The notes below the pieces were generated by a model, which saw nothing but the letters and a program-made list of their open reading frames with translations, did not search any database and was not told the origin of the DNA. A stretch of 64,000 nucleotides of DNA from Desulfovibrio sp. ZJ369. Its GTDB lineage: Bacteria > Desulfobacterota > Desulfovibrionia > Desulfovibrionales > Desulfovibrionaceae. The stretch is from the NCBI RefSeq assembly GCF_011039085.1, contig NZ_JAAKEI010000009.1:1-64000 (forward strand), read 5' to 3'. Positions 9,815-18,601 of this stretch are shown in pieces (positions within the stretch are counted from its first letter, which is position 1; each line of letters begins with the position of its first letter). The translations under genes were made by a program, and so were the position numbers.

Positions 9815-9963
9815 AGAGCATTTTTTTGATTGAAAATATCCATTTTCAATCACTTCGCTGCCATCATTTCGCGTCCAGAACGCGGTCTGGACGCTCATTC
9901 GGCGCGGGCGCCAGCTAACGCTGTCGCCAGAGCGTTTAGCTAATTTCATTAGCAAAACGCTCT
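9815..9963. repeat. Modular palindromic repeat, copy A
   Basis: About 150 nt made of two hairpins joined by a core. The left arm pair is TGATTGAAAAT (9827-9837) with ATTTTCAATCA (9842-9852). The right is a 15-bp imperfect stem: AGAGCGTTT-a-GCTAAT (9929-9944) with ATTAGC-a-AAACGCTCT (9948-9963), which overlaps the nhcD stop codon. The core contains CATCATTTCGCGTCCAG and CTCATTCGGCGCGGGCG. The same core words return at 24.6-24.8 kb (reverse orientation) and 31.1-31.3 kb, so this is a dispersed element, not a simple terminator, though the right hairpin may stop nhc transcripts. Confidence 0.85.
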
Positions 9964-10108
9964 ACTTCGGACTGTTATTGCGTTTCTTCCTGGCCGGATA
10001 GAGTATGAAGTTCCAGTACAGCACATAGACGGGCAGCACCACAAACATCATGATGTACGCCCAGCTCTTGGTATACAGGAAGTATTGATAGAACGTGCTG
10101 AATTCCAT
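9962..10108 (-). CDS. nhcD: NhcD-like small membrane subunit
   Basis: A 48-residue protein with one hydrophobic helix (about residues 12-32) and a basic end (YPARKKRNN). It is the last gene of the nine-haem cytochrome operon, in the place of the small fourth subunit of the D. desulfuricans nhcABCD operon. I chose the ATG at 10108 because AGGAGAT lies 6-7 nt before it; the ATG at 10150 has no such site. Its stop lies inside the right hairpin of the repeat element at 9929-9963. The function is unknown beyond membership in the complex. Confidence 0.75.
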   Translation of the reverse strand: MEFSTFYQYFLYTKSWAYIMMFVVLPVYVLYWNFILYPARKKRNNSPK

Positions 10109-10247
10109 AGTGATCTCCTCTTGAAAAAGCCGGGGGCCGGCGCGCTTCAACGCCTGTCATGCGGGCGGCTTCTGCCGCGCTTCCCGTGGGGCCGGCCGGT
10201 GTTACGCTGCCCGGCGCGGCCCCCGCGGGCCTGTTTGATCATGCTGC

Positions 10248-11462
10248 TCAGTGCGCATCCTTGAAGTCGGGATGTTCATAGAGCACGGGCATGTTATACA
10301 CAATGAAGCGGTATGCCGTCACAATCATGGTCACCACGAAAATGGAGATGCAGATTTCCCAGATGCTCGGAAAATAGCGCTCCGCCGAGGGCAGATTGTA
10401 ATTGAAGGCAATCATGGAGACATTGAAGCGGTTGAGCACAATGCCGAGCACCGTGTTGGCCGCGGCAAAGCGGCAAAGACACAGGTTCTGGTCGCGCGCG
10501 CCCTTGGCGTAGAGCAGGGCGGGCAAGAGCACGAAGCAGAGCATTTCCACCAGCCACCACATGCCGTAGCCTGAGAAAAGGTAGGGGATGTTGGCCTGCA
10601 CCAGCATGTCGATAAGCTTGAGCATGAAATAGGCGAAGAGGATGAACGAGGCGGCCCTGGAGAAACTGAAGACGACCCCGTCGGCCTCGCGCAGATGCGT
10701 GGCGTCCATGTACTGATGCACGCCCTTGTGTGCGAACATGCCTTCAAAAATGACCATGGACGCGCCCGCGGCCATGGAGCTGACGAAGAAGAACATGGGC
10801 ATGAAGGGGGAGTACCAGAGCGGATGCAGTTTTTCCGGCGCAATCAGATAGAGTGCGCCCAGCGAGGATTGGTGCAGGGTGGAGAGGGTCACGCCGAAGA
10901 TGGTCAGCAAAATCGTGGCCCGGTTCACCAGGCTGTGCCAGGAGAGCAGGAAGGGGAATCTCCGGGACAGCCACTCCATGGGCGCCACGGAAAATTCGAT
11001 GAAAAGCACGGTGACGTATGTGGCCACGCACAGGCCCACTTCAAAAAGCACGGAAGTGGTGCCGGGAAAGAAGAACATGTACGGCAGGCGCAAGGGATGG
11101 CCGAGGTCGTAGAGCAGGGCCACGACCACGAAAGCGTAGCCCAGAAAGGCCGTGGTCACAGCCGGGCGCACCGCGGAGTGGAACTGCTTCATGCCCATTA
11201 CATAGCAGGCCACGGTTGTGAAGTAGCCGCCCGCCGCAAGGCACACGCCGCAGAGCAGGTCAAAGCCGATCCACAGGCCCCAGGGCTGATTGTCGTCCAG
11301 ATTGGTGACCGAGCCGATGCCCATGGTGAAGCGGATCACCGTGATGATCAGGCCCACCGCCAGAATGATCCAGGTGATGATATTGCCCGGCGTGCGGCGC
11401 AGCAGCGGATCGAGATTGAACAGCTTGTCTTTGGTGGGAATGACGATGCCGTGGTTTTCCAT
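10248..11462 (-). CDS. nhcC: NhcC: NrfD/HybB-type quinone-linked membrane subunit
   Basis: A 404-residue integral membrane protein with about ten helices, of the NrfD/PsrC/HybB family. In Hmc and related Desulfovibrio complexes this subunit exchanges electrons with the menaquinone pool or passes charge across the membrane. The start directly abuts the nhcB stop (1 nt apart on the minus strand), so the two are coupled. The order cytochrome, FeS protein, NrfD-like protein, small protein matches nhcABCD of D. desulfuricans. Confidence 0.88.
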   Translation of the reverse strand: MENHGIVIPTKDKLFNLDPLLRRTPGNIITWIILAVGLIITVIRFTMGIGSVTNLDDNQPWGLWIGFDLLCGVCLAAGGYFTTVACYVMGMKQFHSAVRPAVTTAFLGYAFVVVALLYDLGHPLRLPYMFFFPGTTSVLFEVGLCVATYVTVLFIEFSVAPMEWLSRRFPFLLSWHSLVNRATILLTIFGVTLSTLHQSSLGALYLIAPEKLHPLWYSPFMPMFFFVSSMAAGASMVIFEGMFAHKGVHQYMDATHLREADGVVFSFSRAASFILFAYFMLKLIDMLVQANIPYLFSGYGMWWLVEMLCFVLLPALLYAKGARDQNLCLCRFAAANTVLGIVLNRFNVSMIAFNYNLPSAERYFPSIWEICISIFVVTMIVTAYRFIVYNMPVLYEHPDFKDAH

Positions 11463-12572
11463 TTACTTATCCTCCCCGTGTCCGTCAGGATGCGCCGTCC
11501 TGGCTTCCCTGGCTTTCAGGGCCTCGGCCATGGCCCTGCGGGCCGTTTCGGCCGCGCCCGGGCCCTGGGTTTCCTCAATCTTGCGCACGGCGGCGTCCAC
11601 GGCGGCGGTCACGTCTTCTTTGGCCTGAGCGACGACCTGGTCCTGTTCGGCCTTGTGCACGGCCTCGCGGCGCTTGCTGATGGCGTAGGCCCCGCCGAAG
11701 AGCACGGGCCAGAAGGCCACGATCATGGGCACCGCGCCCAGGGCTCCATAGGTCAGTTCGCCCATGGGCTGCTTGCCCAGATGGGTGTTCAGGCCCAGTT
11801 GCTCCAGAGCCGGCCCGGCGTCGGCCGCGTTGTTGGGCCGCACGGCTTCGGCCGTGCCCGCGGCAGGAGCCAGAACCATCCAGGCTGTGCCGCCCGCGTC
11901 CCATTCGCCGTAGACATAATTCACATACTTGCCGGGATTGTCGGCAATGCGCGCGCGGGCCGCTTTGATCAGGTCGCTGCGCTTGCCGAAGGTCAGGGCA
12001 TTCACCGGGCAGGCTTCCACGCAACCGGGGAGTTTGCCTTCTTTGAGGCGGGGCTCGCAAAAGGTGCATTTTTGCACCAGGGGATCAAAGGCCTCGTCAT
12101 ACTGGAAGCCCGGCACATAGAAAGGACAGGCCACCATGCAGTAGCGGCAGCCCACGCATTGCGAGCCGTCATAGGCCACTGTGCCGTCGGGCAGCTTCTG
12201 GAAACATTTGGCGAAGCAGGCCGAGGCGCAGGCCGGATCATTGCAGTGGAAGCACTGCAATTTGCGGAAAACCGGCTTGCCGTTCATTTCGTACTTGTTG
12301 ACCACGGTCCATTCATACGCCGTGGTGCGGCGGCGGGTTTCCGTGACTGAGAGATCCGTGAAGGGCTTGGCCGGCCTGGGCAGATGATTCACTTTATTGC
12401 AGGCCGCTTCACAGCGGCGGCAGCCGATGCAGCGGGTCGTGTCGTGCAGCACGCCGTAGCTTTCTTCATAGTACGGAAAGGTATGGGAGGCGGCTTTGGC
12501 CACTTTGGCCGTGCCCAGTGCCGAAACCACGCCCGCGCTTCCCAGAATAGTCAGGAATTTTCTGCGATTCAT
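11463..12572 (-). CDS. nhcB: NhcB: Tat-exported 4Fe-4S ferredoxin subunit
   Basis: A 369-residue HybA-type iron-sulfur protein. It starts MNRRKFLTILGSAG, a twin-arginine signal, so it is exported folded to the periplasm. Ferredoxin-type cysteine groups follow: CIGCRRCEAAC, CFHCNDPACASAC, CVGCRYCMVAC and CTFC..CVEACP, enough for four 4Fe-4S clusters. A hydrophobic helix at about residues 275-297 (LTYGALGAVPMIVAFWPVLF) anchors it, and the C-terminal tail is highly charged and probably coiled. It sits 14 nt after nhcA. The role is to carry electrons between the multihaem cytochrome and the NrfD-like subunit. Confidence 0.9.
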   Translation of the reverse strand: MNRRKFLTILGSAGVVSALGTAKVAKAASHTFPYYEESYGVLHDTTRCIGCRRCEAACNKVNHLPRPAKPFTDLSVTETRRRTTAYEWTVVNKYEMNGKPVFRKLQCFHCNDPACASACFAKCFQKLPDGTVAYDGSQCVGCRYCMVACPFYVPGFQYDEAFDPLVQKCTFCEPRLKEGKLPGCVEACPVNALTFGKRSDLIKAARARIADNPGKYVNYVYGEWDAGGTAWMVLAPAAGTAEAVRPNNAADAGPALEQLGLNTHLGKQPMGELTYGALGAVPMIVAFWPVLFGGAYAISKRREAVHKAEQDQVVAQAKEDVTAAVDAAVRKIEETQGPGAAETARRAMAEALKAREARTAHPDGHGEDK

Positions 12573-12586
12573 ATGCCTTCTCCCTA

Positions 12587-13558
12587 CTAATCGGCGCGTT
12601 TATGGCAGGTTGTGCAGTCGGTGCTCCTGGGACGACCGACGTTCATGGCCGTGTGGCAGCCCATGCATTGCAGATGGTACGCGGCCTTGAGCTGCGGGCG
12701 CTCCGGATGCCTGGGATCAATGGTCGCGCTGTGGCAACTGCTGCACTTGGGCGGCGTGGCCGAAAGCGGGCTGTAATGATGGCAGGCCGCACAGAGCGTT
12801 TCCGGCCGGGTGTGGAAGGCCTGGGCCAGCTTGTCGTCCTTGATCCCCTCCATCAGCGAATTGAGATGGCGGCGGTGGGTGAACAGGGTCGGCTTGTATT
12901 CTTTGGCCAGCTCGCCAATGACCACCTTGAGCGGAGCATCCTTGGGCGCAAGATAGGGCACGGGCTTTTGGGCCAGCACGGTTTTCGCGGCCAGGGCCTC
13001 GTTTTCTTCAGCGGGCAGCTCCCCGGCAATGCCCTGTTGCAACTGGGCATTGGTCATGGCGGGCGTCACATTATGGCAGGACGCGCACCAGGCCGCGTCG
13101 CGCCTGGGTTTTACAAGAACATGACAGCCCGCGCATTCCCGGCGCTTGAGCTGCTGCTCATGACAGCTCACACAACTCTGCGGCGTATTCTCGCCCTTGG
13201 GGCGTTGGGCGATGTTCGTGGCGTGCATGGCCCGCTCAAGGGTGATGAAATTGCCCTCGGCTTTGCCTCCCACCGTATGACAGGTGGTACAAGCCACCGT
13301 ATCGCCCGTATGGTGGCAGGACTCGCAGTTTTCGATTTTTTTCTCGTGGATCAGGTGATTGAAGACCACGGGTTTCATGGCCGAGCCCTTGGGATTGGGC
13401 TTTTCGCCCACCGGGAAGATGACCATGGCCGACGGCGCGCCGCTGTCCGTGGCCTCCAGGGAAGCCGCGGCCGCAGAGCCCGCCCCCCAGGCCGTCAGAC
13501 ACGCCGCGCCGGCCAGGGCCATCGCCGCCAGCAGAAGCAGTGTTGTGCCGTTCCTCAT
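12587..13558 (-). CDS. nhcA: NhcA: nine-haem cytochrome c
   Basis: A 323-residue secreted cytochrome. After a signal peptide (MRNGTTLLLLAAMALAGAAC to about AAAA) there are nine CxxCH haem sites: CESCH, CTTCH, CVSCH, CAGCH, CASCH, CAACH, CSSCH, CMGCH, CTTCH. Nine sites, split into two c3-like groups around a long linker, is the layout of D. desulfuricans NhcA, and the run MKPVVFNHLIHEKKI is very like it. It should accept electrons from periplasmic type I cytochrome c3 and pass them to NhcB/NhcC. I chose the ATG at 13558 (AAGGAC 8 nt upstream); starts at 13591 and 13573 precede the signal peptide and look unlikely. Confidence 0.95.
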   Translation of the reverse strand: MRNGTTLLLLAAMALAGAACLTAWGAGSAAAASLEATDSGAPSAMVIFPVGEKPNPKGSAMKPVVFNHLIHEKKIENCESCHHTGDTVACTTCHTVGGKAEGNFITLERAMHATNIAQRPKGENTPQSCVSCHEQQLKRRECAGCHVLVKPRRDAAWCASCHNVTPAMTNAQLQQGIAGELPAEENEALAAKTVLAQKPVPYLAPKDAPLKVVIGELAKEYKPTLFTHRRHLNSLMEGIKDDKLAQAFHTRPETLCAACHHYSPLSATPPKCSSCHSATIDPRHPERPQLKAAYHLQCMGCHTAMNVGRPRSTDCTTCHKRAD

Positions 13559-13896
13559 ATGCTTGTCCTTTTGCATACAGTACCCCAACATACCCAGCCC
13601 GCGGCACCGCGCCGCGGGCTGCCTCCGGCCCCCCGGAGGGGCAGACGGTCAGATGCCGCCACGGTAGCCCAGGGCGCGAAGCACGTCAAGGAGGGGGGGC
13701 GCGTTGAAAGGGGTTCTCAAGCCCGGAAAAACAGGGCATTGAGAAAATTTTCATAAAAAAAAGCCGCGTTCGTTACAGGCGACAAAAACCGCGTGCGCGT
13801 GCGGGCCGCCGGAGGCATCCAAGCGCCTTGGCGCGGCCCCAGCCGCCCGCGGGCTTTCCGGACTTCACGGCAGGGGGCATTTTCTGCCTTCGCGAT
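13559..13896. other. Leader of nhc operon with GC hairpin
   Basis: No gene. A perfect 10-bp inverted repeat AGCCCGCGGC (13596-13605) / GCCGCGGGCT (13611-13620) lies about 40-60 nt before the nhcA start and would fold in the nhc mRNA leader, or end upstream transcription. A smaller GCCCC/GGGGC pair follows at about 13629. On the minus strand a run of eight T at 13757-13764 lies downstream of miaA and may mark the end of that transcript, although I see no strong stem before it. Confidence 0.5.
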
Positions 13897-14856
13897 TCAG
13901 CAGGCCCAGTGCCGCCGGGCCTGCGCCAGCACGGCCGCGGGATCGTCGGGCGGCAGAAAAATCGCCTCGGCACGGGCCCGGAACCAGGTCAACTGGCGTT
14001 TGGCATAGGCGCGGGTATTGCGCAGCCAGAGGCTGCGGCACTGCTCAAGGCTGATGCGGCCTTGCAGATGGGCCAGAGCTTCGGCCGCGCCGATGCCCGA
14101 CCAGCCGGGCGCGGCCGGATCGTCGCAGCGACTCAGAGCCTGCCGGGCTTCGTCCAGGGCGCCGGCGGCCAGCATCAGATCCAGCCGCCGCGCCAGGCGC
14201 GGCTCCAGCCAGGCCAGATCCGCATTGAGCACCAGCAGGGGGCCCCGGCAGAGCGGGGGGCTCATGGCGTTCGCGTGCCACCAGCTGAACGGGCGGCCCG
14301 TGCCCTCCAGCACTTCCAGGGCGCGGCCGATGCGCTGGCGGTCGTGCGGGTGGATGCGCGCCGCATAGGCCGGATCCGCCGCGGCCAGCTCGCCATGCAG
14401 CGCGGGCGCGCCTTCCGCCTCCAGGCGGGCTTGCAGGCGCGCGGCGATGGCCGGATCCACGGGCGGGATTTGGGCAATGCCGCGCAGCAGGGTCTGAAAA
14501 TAGAGGCCCGTGCCGCCCACCAGCAGGGGCGTCCTGCCGCGCGCCAGCAGTTGCCGGGCCCTGGCCGCGGCCTGTTCCGCCCATTGCCCGGCGCTGATCT
14601 TTTGCGTTGCGGGCAGAAAGCCGTAGAGATGATGGCCGCAGCGGGCGCGCTCTTCCGGCGAGGGCTGGGCCGTGATCAGCGGAAAGTCGGCATAGACCTG
14701 CCGGGAATCGGCGTTGATCACCTCGCCGTCCAGGGCTTCGGCCAGGAGCAGGGCCGCCGCGGTCTTGCCCGCGCCCGTGGGCCCGGCCAGACAGATCACG
14801 GGCGCGGGCCGGGACGCCGGAGGCGCGGCCGGAACCGGGGTTGCCCGCAGGCTCAT
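13897..14856 (-). CDS. miaA: tRNA dimethylallyltransferase
   Basis: A 319-residue enzyme that adds a dimethylallyl group to A37 of tRNAs reading UNN codons. The P-loop is LAGPTGAGKTAAA, followed by INADSRQVYADFPLITAQPS, LLVGGTGLYFQTLLRGI and HPHDRQRIGRALEV, all MiaA signatures. The start I use (14856) overlaps the coaD stop as ATGA; a longer frame to 15030 is just antisense-free read-in of coaD in another frame. It ends the rsmD-coaD-miaA group, each joined by a 4-nt overlap. Confidence 0.95.
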   Translation of the reverse strand: MSLRATPVPAAPPASRPAPVICLAGPTGAGKTAAALLLAEALDGEVINADSRQVYADFPLITAQPSPEERARCGHHLYGFLPATQKISAGQWAEQAAARARQLLARGRTPLLVGGTGLYFQTLLRGIAQIPPVDPAIAARLQARLEAEGAPALHGELAAADPAYAARIHPHDRQRIGRALEVLEGTGRPFSWWHANAMSPPLCRGPLLVLNADLAWLEPRLARRLDLMLAAGALDEARQALSRCDDPAAPGWSGIGAAEALAHLQGRISLEQCRSLWLRNTRAYAKRQLTWFRARAEAIFLPPDDPAAVLAQARRHWAC

Positions 14857-15395
14857 TCCGGCACGCGAAAGCCGCCGTGCGGCGCGGCCAGACAGGGCGT
14901 GCCCCGGCGCACCTGGCCCTTGTCGTATTTTTCCATGAGCATGCGGCGCACGTTTTCCGGCACCAGGCCCTTGACGTCCGCGCCGTGGCTGGCCGCGGCC
15001 TTGACAATGGTGGAACTGATGAACAGCCATTGGTAATCGGTCATCATGAAGACCGTCTGGATGTGGCGTTGCAAACGGCGGTTCATCAGGGCCAACTGGA
15101 ATTCGTACTCAAAATCCGAGACCGCGCGCAGCCCGCGCAGGATGGCGCAGGCCCCGCGCTCGGCCGCATATTCCACGGTCAGGCCCGAAAATGGCTCCAC
15201 CACGGCGCGGGGCTCGTTTTTCAGGGCTTCGCGGGCCATCCGCACGCGCTCCTCATGGCTGAAGAGCGGAAATTTGGGCGTGTTGTCGGCCACGGCCACC
15301 AGAACTTGATCAAAAACCTCGCAGCCGCGGCGGATCAGGCTCAGATGACCGTTGGTCAGGGGATCGAAAGTCCCGGGGTATAATGCTGTTTTCAT
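14853..15395 (-). CDS. coaD: Pantetheine-phosphate adenylyltransferase
   Basis: A 180-residue enzyme of CoA synthesis, joining ATP and 4'-phosphopantetheine. Motifs: YPGTFDPLTNGHL (the T/HxGH nucleotidyltransferase site), ILRGLRAVSDFEYEFQLALMN, and the ISSTIVK segment near the C-terminus. It is about 20 residues longer than usual because of a tail after KYDKGQ (RRGTPCLAAPHGGFRVPE), which may be an extension through the start of miaA. It overlaps rsmD and miaA by 4 nt each. An rsmD-coaD pair is widespread in bacteria. Confidence 0.95.
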   Translation of the reverse strand: MKTALYPGTFDPLTNGHLSLIRRGCEVFDQVLVAVADNTPKFPLFSHEERVRMAREALKNEPRAVVEPFSGLTVEYAAERGACAILRGLRAVSDFEYEFQLALMNRRLQRHIQTVFMMTDYQWLFISSTIVKAAASHGADVKGLVPENVRRMLMEKYDKGQVRRGTPCLAAPHGGFRVPE

Positions 15396-15943
15396 GGCAG
15401 TGTCCAGATGCAGATGCGGGTCTGCCCGAAGAGGCGGTCAGCCAGCAGGTTGAGGGCGGGCGGCGGGGCAAGTGTGAGATCTTTTTCGATCTCCGCGCTC
15501 ACCAGGGCGCCCGGAGCCAGCCAGTTGTTTTCCGCCAGGGCGCGCAAGGCCGCCTGGGCCAGATTTTTGCGGTAAGGCGGATCCATAAAGACCAGATCAA
15601 AGGGCTCAATGGGCGGTCGCCGCAGCAGGCGCGCCACGTCCTCCCTGAGCAGCCGGGCCTGCTCCGCAAGGCCCAGATCCGCGATGTTTTGTTGCAGGCA
15701 GCGCACGGCCAGGGCCGCGTTTTCCACCAGCAGGGCCGAGAGCGCGCCCCGGCTCAGAGCCTCGAACGCCAGGCTGCCGCTGCCCGCGAAAAGATCCAGC
15801 ACGCGCGTGCCGTGCCAGTGCAGGCCCCGGGCCTCAAGCATGGAAAAAAGCGCCTCGCGCGTTCTGCCCATGGCCGGACGGTAGCCTTCGCCCTGCACGG
15901 TTTTCAGCACGCGGCCGCCCAATCTGCCGGCAATGATCCGCAT
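15392..15943 (-). CDS. rsmD: 16S rRNA (guanine966-N2)-methyltransferase
   Basis: A 183-residue SAM-dependent methyltransferase. It starts MRIIAGRLGGRVLK with GGGAG 7 nt before the ATG at 15943 (an upstream ATG four codons earlier lacks this). The SAM loop is VLDLFAGSGSLAFEALSRGA and the catalytic motif is DPPY in LVFMDPPYRKN. It acts on the small subunit during 30S assembly. It is the first gene of the rsmD-coaD-miaA group. Confidence 0.94.
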   Translation of the reverse strand: MRIIAGRLGGRVLKTVQGEGYRPAMGRTREALFSMLEARGLHWHGTRVLDLFAGSGSLAFEALSRGALSALLVENAALAVRCLQQNIADLGLAEQARLLREDVARLLRRPPIEPFDLVFMDPPYRKNLAQAALRALAENNWLAPGALVSAEIEKDLTLAPPPALNLLADRLFGQTRICIWTLP

Positions 15944-15989
15944 GGCGGCTCCCATCCGGTTGAATGTCGCGCAGGATGCCGGGCCGCGC

Positions 15990-17600
15990 CTACATGCGCG
16001 AAAGCAGGCGGGTCATGGCGTAATCCATCTTGGCCAGGGCCTCCTGCAGTTCGGTCTGCTCCACCCAGGGGCGCTGCTCCACATCGGCCAGCTTGCCCTT
16101 GAACATGTCCCACTTGCGCTCCAGCTCGCCGGTGAGAAAAGTCCAGTCCACCCTGGGGTGCGCCTGGCCTTCATGCAGCACGGTCCGGGCCACCTGGCGG
16201 CCCTCCAGGACCATTTCCTCAAGATAGGCGGGAATCAGGGGCCGGATGCCGAACCGTTGCTCAATGAGCCCGGCCAGCGTGGTCTGGGCCGAATTTTCGC
16301 CGTGCACCAGCACGATGTGCGCGCCGTCCCGGGCCAGGGGGGCGGCCCAGTCCAGCAGCTGGCTCTGCCCGGCATGGCCCGAAAAGCCGTTGATGGTGAA
16401 AATGCGCGCGGCCACTTCCATATCCTCGCCGAAGAGCGTGATCTTTGCGGCGCGCTCCACCAGTTTGCGGCCCGGCGTGCCCACGGCCTGGTAGCCCACA
16501 AAGACCACGCTGGCCCCGGGCCGCCAGATATTGTGCTTGAGGTGATGCTTGATCCGCCCGGCATTGCACATGCCACTGGCTGAAATGACCACGGCCGGGC
16601 CCTGATAGCTGTTGATGGCCTGCGATTCCTCGGCGCTCATGGTATAGCGCAGATGGGGCAGGGCAAAAGGATCTTCGCCGTCGTTCAGCAGGGCCCGCGC
16701 GTCCTCGTCGAAAAGCTCGCGGTGGCGCTGAAAGACTTCCGTGGCGCGGATGGCCAGGGGGCTGTCCACGAAAACGGGCATGTCCGCGGGCAGCTTGCCC
16801 TGTTTGTTGAGAATGTGCAGGCAGTAGAGCACTTCCTGGGTGCGCTCCACGGCAAAGGCCGGGATGATCACCTTTTCGCCGCGGCTGTGGCTGTAGGCGA
16901 TGGCTTCGGCCAGCTCCTCGGTGCTCGTGCTTTCATTTTTATGATTGCGGTCGCCGTAGGTGGATTCCATGAACACATAATCGGCCACGGGCGGATTTTC
17001 CGGATCGCGCACGATCAGGGACTGGGGGCGGCCAATGTCGCCGGAAAAGATCAGGCTGGTGGTTTTGCCGTTCTCCTCGGCCTCGATGCGCAGGGAGCCG
17101 GAGCCCAGAATATGCCCGGCGTCATAGTAGGTCACGCGGATGCCCGGCGCGGGCTCGAAAGTCCTGTGGTAGTCCACGGGTTGAAACAGGGTGGCCGCTT
17201 TTTGGGCGTCTTCCATGCCGTACAGCGCGAGAGGCGGGTTTTTGAGCCCGCGGCGCTCGTACTTTTTGGCTTCCCACTGGGCTTCCATTTCCTGAATGTG
17301 GGCGCTGTCCTGGAGCATGATCTCCAGCAGCTCGCCCGTGGCCCTGGTGCAGTAGACGGGGTTGGCATAGCCGTTTTTGACCAGCAGGGGCAGCAGGCCC
17401 GAATGGTCTATATGGGCGTGGGTGATCAGGATGAAGTCAATGCCGGCGGGCTCGTAGATTCCGGCCTCGCGGTTGCGGGCTTCAATGGCCTTGTTGCCCT
17501 GGTGCATGCCGCAGTCCACGCAGAAACGCGTGCCGCCGACCTCGATCATGTAGCAGGAGCCGGTCACGGTCTGCGCCGCGCCCAGAAATTGAACCTTCAT
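15990..17600 (-). CDS. Beta-CASP metallo-beta-lactamase RNase-like protein
   Basis: A 536-residue metallo-hydrolase. The zinc ligands are in ITHAHIDHSGLLP (HxHxDH) near residue 62, YDAGHILGS near 162, and SGDIG near 189. The beta-CASP domain motifs are STYGDRNHK, IPAFAVERTQE, ISASGMCNAGRI and FSGHAGQSQLLDW. This is the bacterial YsgF/CPSF-like family of exo/endo-ribonucleases. The start MKVQFLGAAQTVTGS has an AGGAGAT-like site before it. The function in RNA turnover is from the family; the substrate is unknown. It stands alone, opposite in direction to the LOG gene. Confidence 0.88.
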   Translation of the reverse strand: MKVQFLGAAQTVTGSCYMIEVGGTRFCVDCGMHQGNKAIEARNREAGIYEPAGIDFILITHAHIDHSGLLPLLVKNGYANPVYCTRATGELLEIMLQDSAHIQEMEAQWEAKKYERRGLKNPPLALYGMEDAQKAATLFQPVDYHRTFEPAPGIRVTYYDAGHILGSGSLRIEAEENGKTTSLIFSGDIGRPQSLIVRDPENPPVADYVFMESTYGDRNHKNESTSTEELAEAIAYSHSRGEKVIIPAFAVERTQEVLYCLHILNKQGKLPADMPVFVDSPLAIRATEVFQRHRELFDEDARALLNDGEDPFALPHLRYTMSAEESQAINSYQGPAVVISASGMCNAGRIKHHLKHNIWRPGASVVFVGYQAVGTPGRKLVERAAKITLFGEDMEVAARIFTINGFSGHAGQSQLLDWAAPLARDGAHIVLVHGENSAQTTLAGLIEQRFGIRPLIPAYLEEMVLEGRQVARTVLHEGQAHPRVDWTFLTGELERKWDMFKGKLADVEQRPWVEQTELQEALAKMDYAMTRLLSRM

Positions 17601-17832
17601 GGCATCTCCTTTGCGGAAGTGCGGCCCGGAACGGGCGTTTTTTCCGTACGACTATGCCTGTCATCGCGGCCAAGCGCAAGCCCCGCGTCGGGTCGGGGCA
17701 GGCGCATGCCGGGGAAATCGCAGGGTTTTGCCGCGGCCCTGGAACGCATTGCCTTTGCCCGGCCGCGCACATATACTGGCCGAAGCGAAAAACAGGCGCG
17801 CCCGCGGCGCGTCCCCGCCCCAAGGAGCAATC

Positions 17833-18501
17833 ATGCCTGAATTACGACAAAATATTGTGGACGATCTGACTTCCGTGACAACCGAATCCTGGCGCACGTT
17901 CAGGATCATGGCGGAAATGGTCACGGCCCTGGACCAGCTCAACGCCCTGAAGAGCAACTGCATTTCCATTTTCGGCTCGGCCCGCTGCACGCCGGACATG
18001 CAGGAGTATCAGGATGCGGAAAAGATCGCGCACATGCTGGTGCAGGCGGGTTTCGGGATCATCACCGGCGGCGGCCCGGGCATCATGGAGGCGGCCAACA
18101 AGGGGGCCAGCGAGGCCGGGGGCGAGTCCGTGGGCCTGCACATCCATCTGCCGCACGAGCAGGGCTGCAACAACTATGTAAAAACCCGCTGCAATTTCCG
18201 CTATTTTTTCATCCGCAAGTTCATGTTCGTGAAATACGCCATGGCCTATGTGGTCATGCCCGGCGGCATGGGCACCATCGACGAGCTTTCCGAGGCCTTT
18301 GTGCTGGCTCAGACCGGCCGCACCCGGCCTTTTCCGATCATTCTGTATGATTCGCGCTACTGGAGCGGCTTTCTGGAATGGCTGCGCCACAGCATGGTCG
18401 CGGGGGGCTTTATCCAGGAGGCCGAGATCCAGAAACTGGTCACGGTCTGCGACACGCCCGAGGAAGTGGTCAACCATCTGTGCAAGATCATTATCCTCTA
18501 G
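17833..18501 (+). CDS. LOG family protein (YgdH/PpnN or cytokinin-activating type)
   Basis: A 222-residue Rossmann-fold protein. It has ITGGGPGIMEAANKGA and MPGGMGTIDELSEAF, the phosphate-binding PGGxGTxxE signature of the LOG family, whose members hydrolyse nucleoside 5'-monophosphates to base and ribose 5-phosphate. I chose the ATG at 17833 (AAGGAG 7 nt before it). A region before the signature (SIFGSARC) is the first beta-strand. tadA follows 100 nt downstream, same strand. Confidence 0.87.
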   Translation: MPELRQNIVDDLTSVTTESWRTFRIMAEMVTALDQLNALKSNCISIFGSARCTPDMQEYQDAEKIAHMLVQAGFGIITGGGPGIMEAANKGASEAGGESVGLHIHLPHEQGCNNYVKTRCNFRYFFIRKFMFVKYAMAYVVMPGGMGTIDELSEAFVLAQTGRTRPFPIILYDSRYWSGFLEWLRHSMVAGGFIQEAEIQKLVTVCDTPEEVVNHLCKIIIL

Positions 18502-18601
18502 TGCCGCGTGAAGCGCACCAGTACCCCGTACTGCATAACGTTTCGGGGGACTGGCCGCCGGCTGCGCGATCTTCACACCGAATGGACCGATGAGGCGTGA
18601 C

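Noticed and set aside
9605-9955. Minus-strand frame between hypC and nhcD
   Set aside because: Pro/Ala-rich, passes through the hairpin repeat, and has no ribosome site or family pattern.
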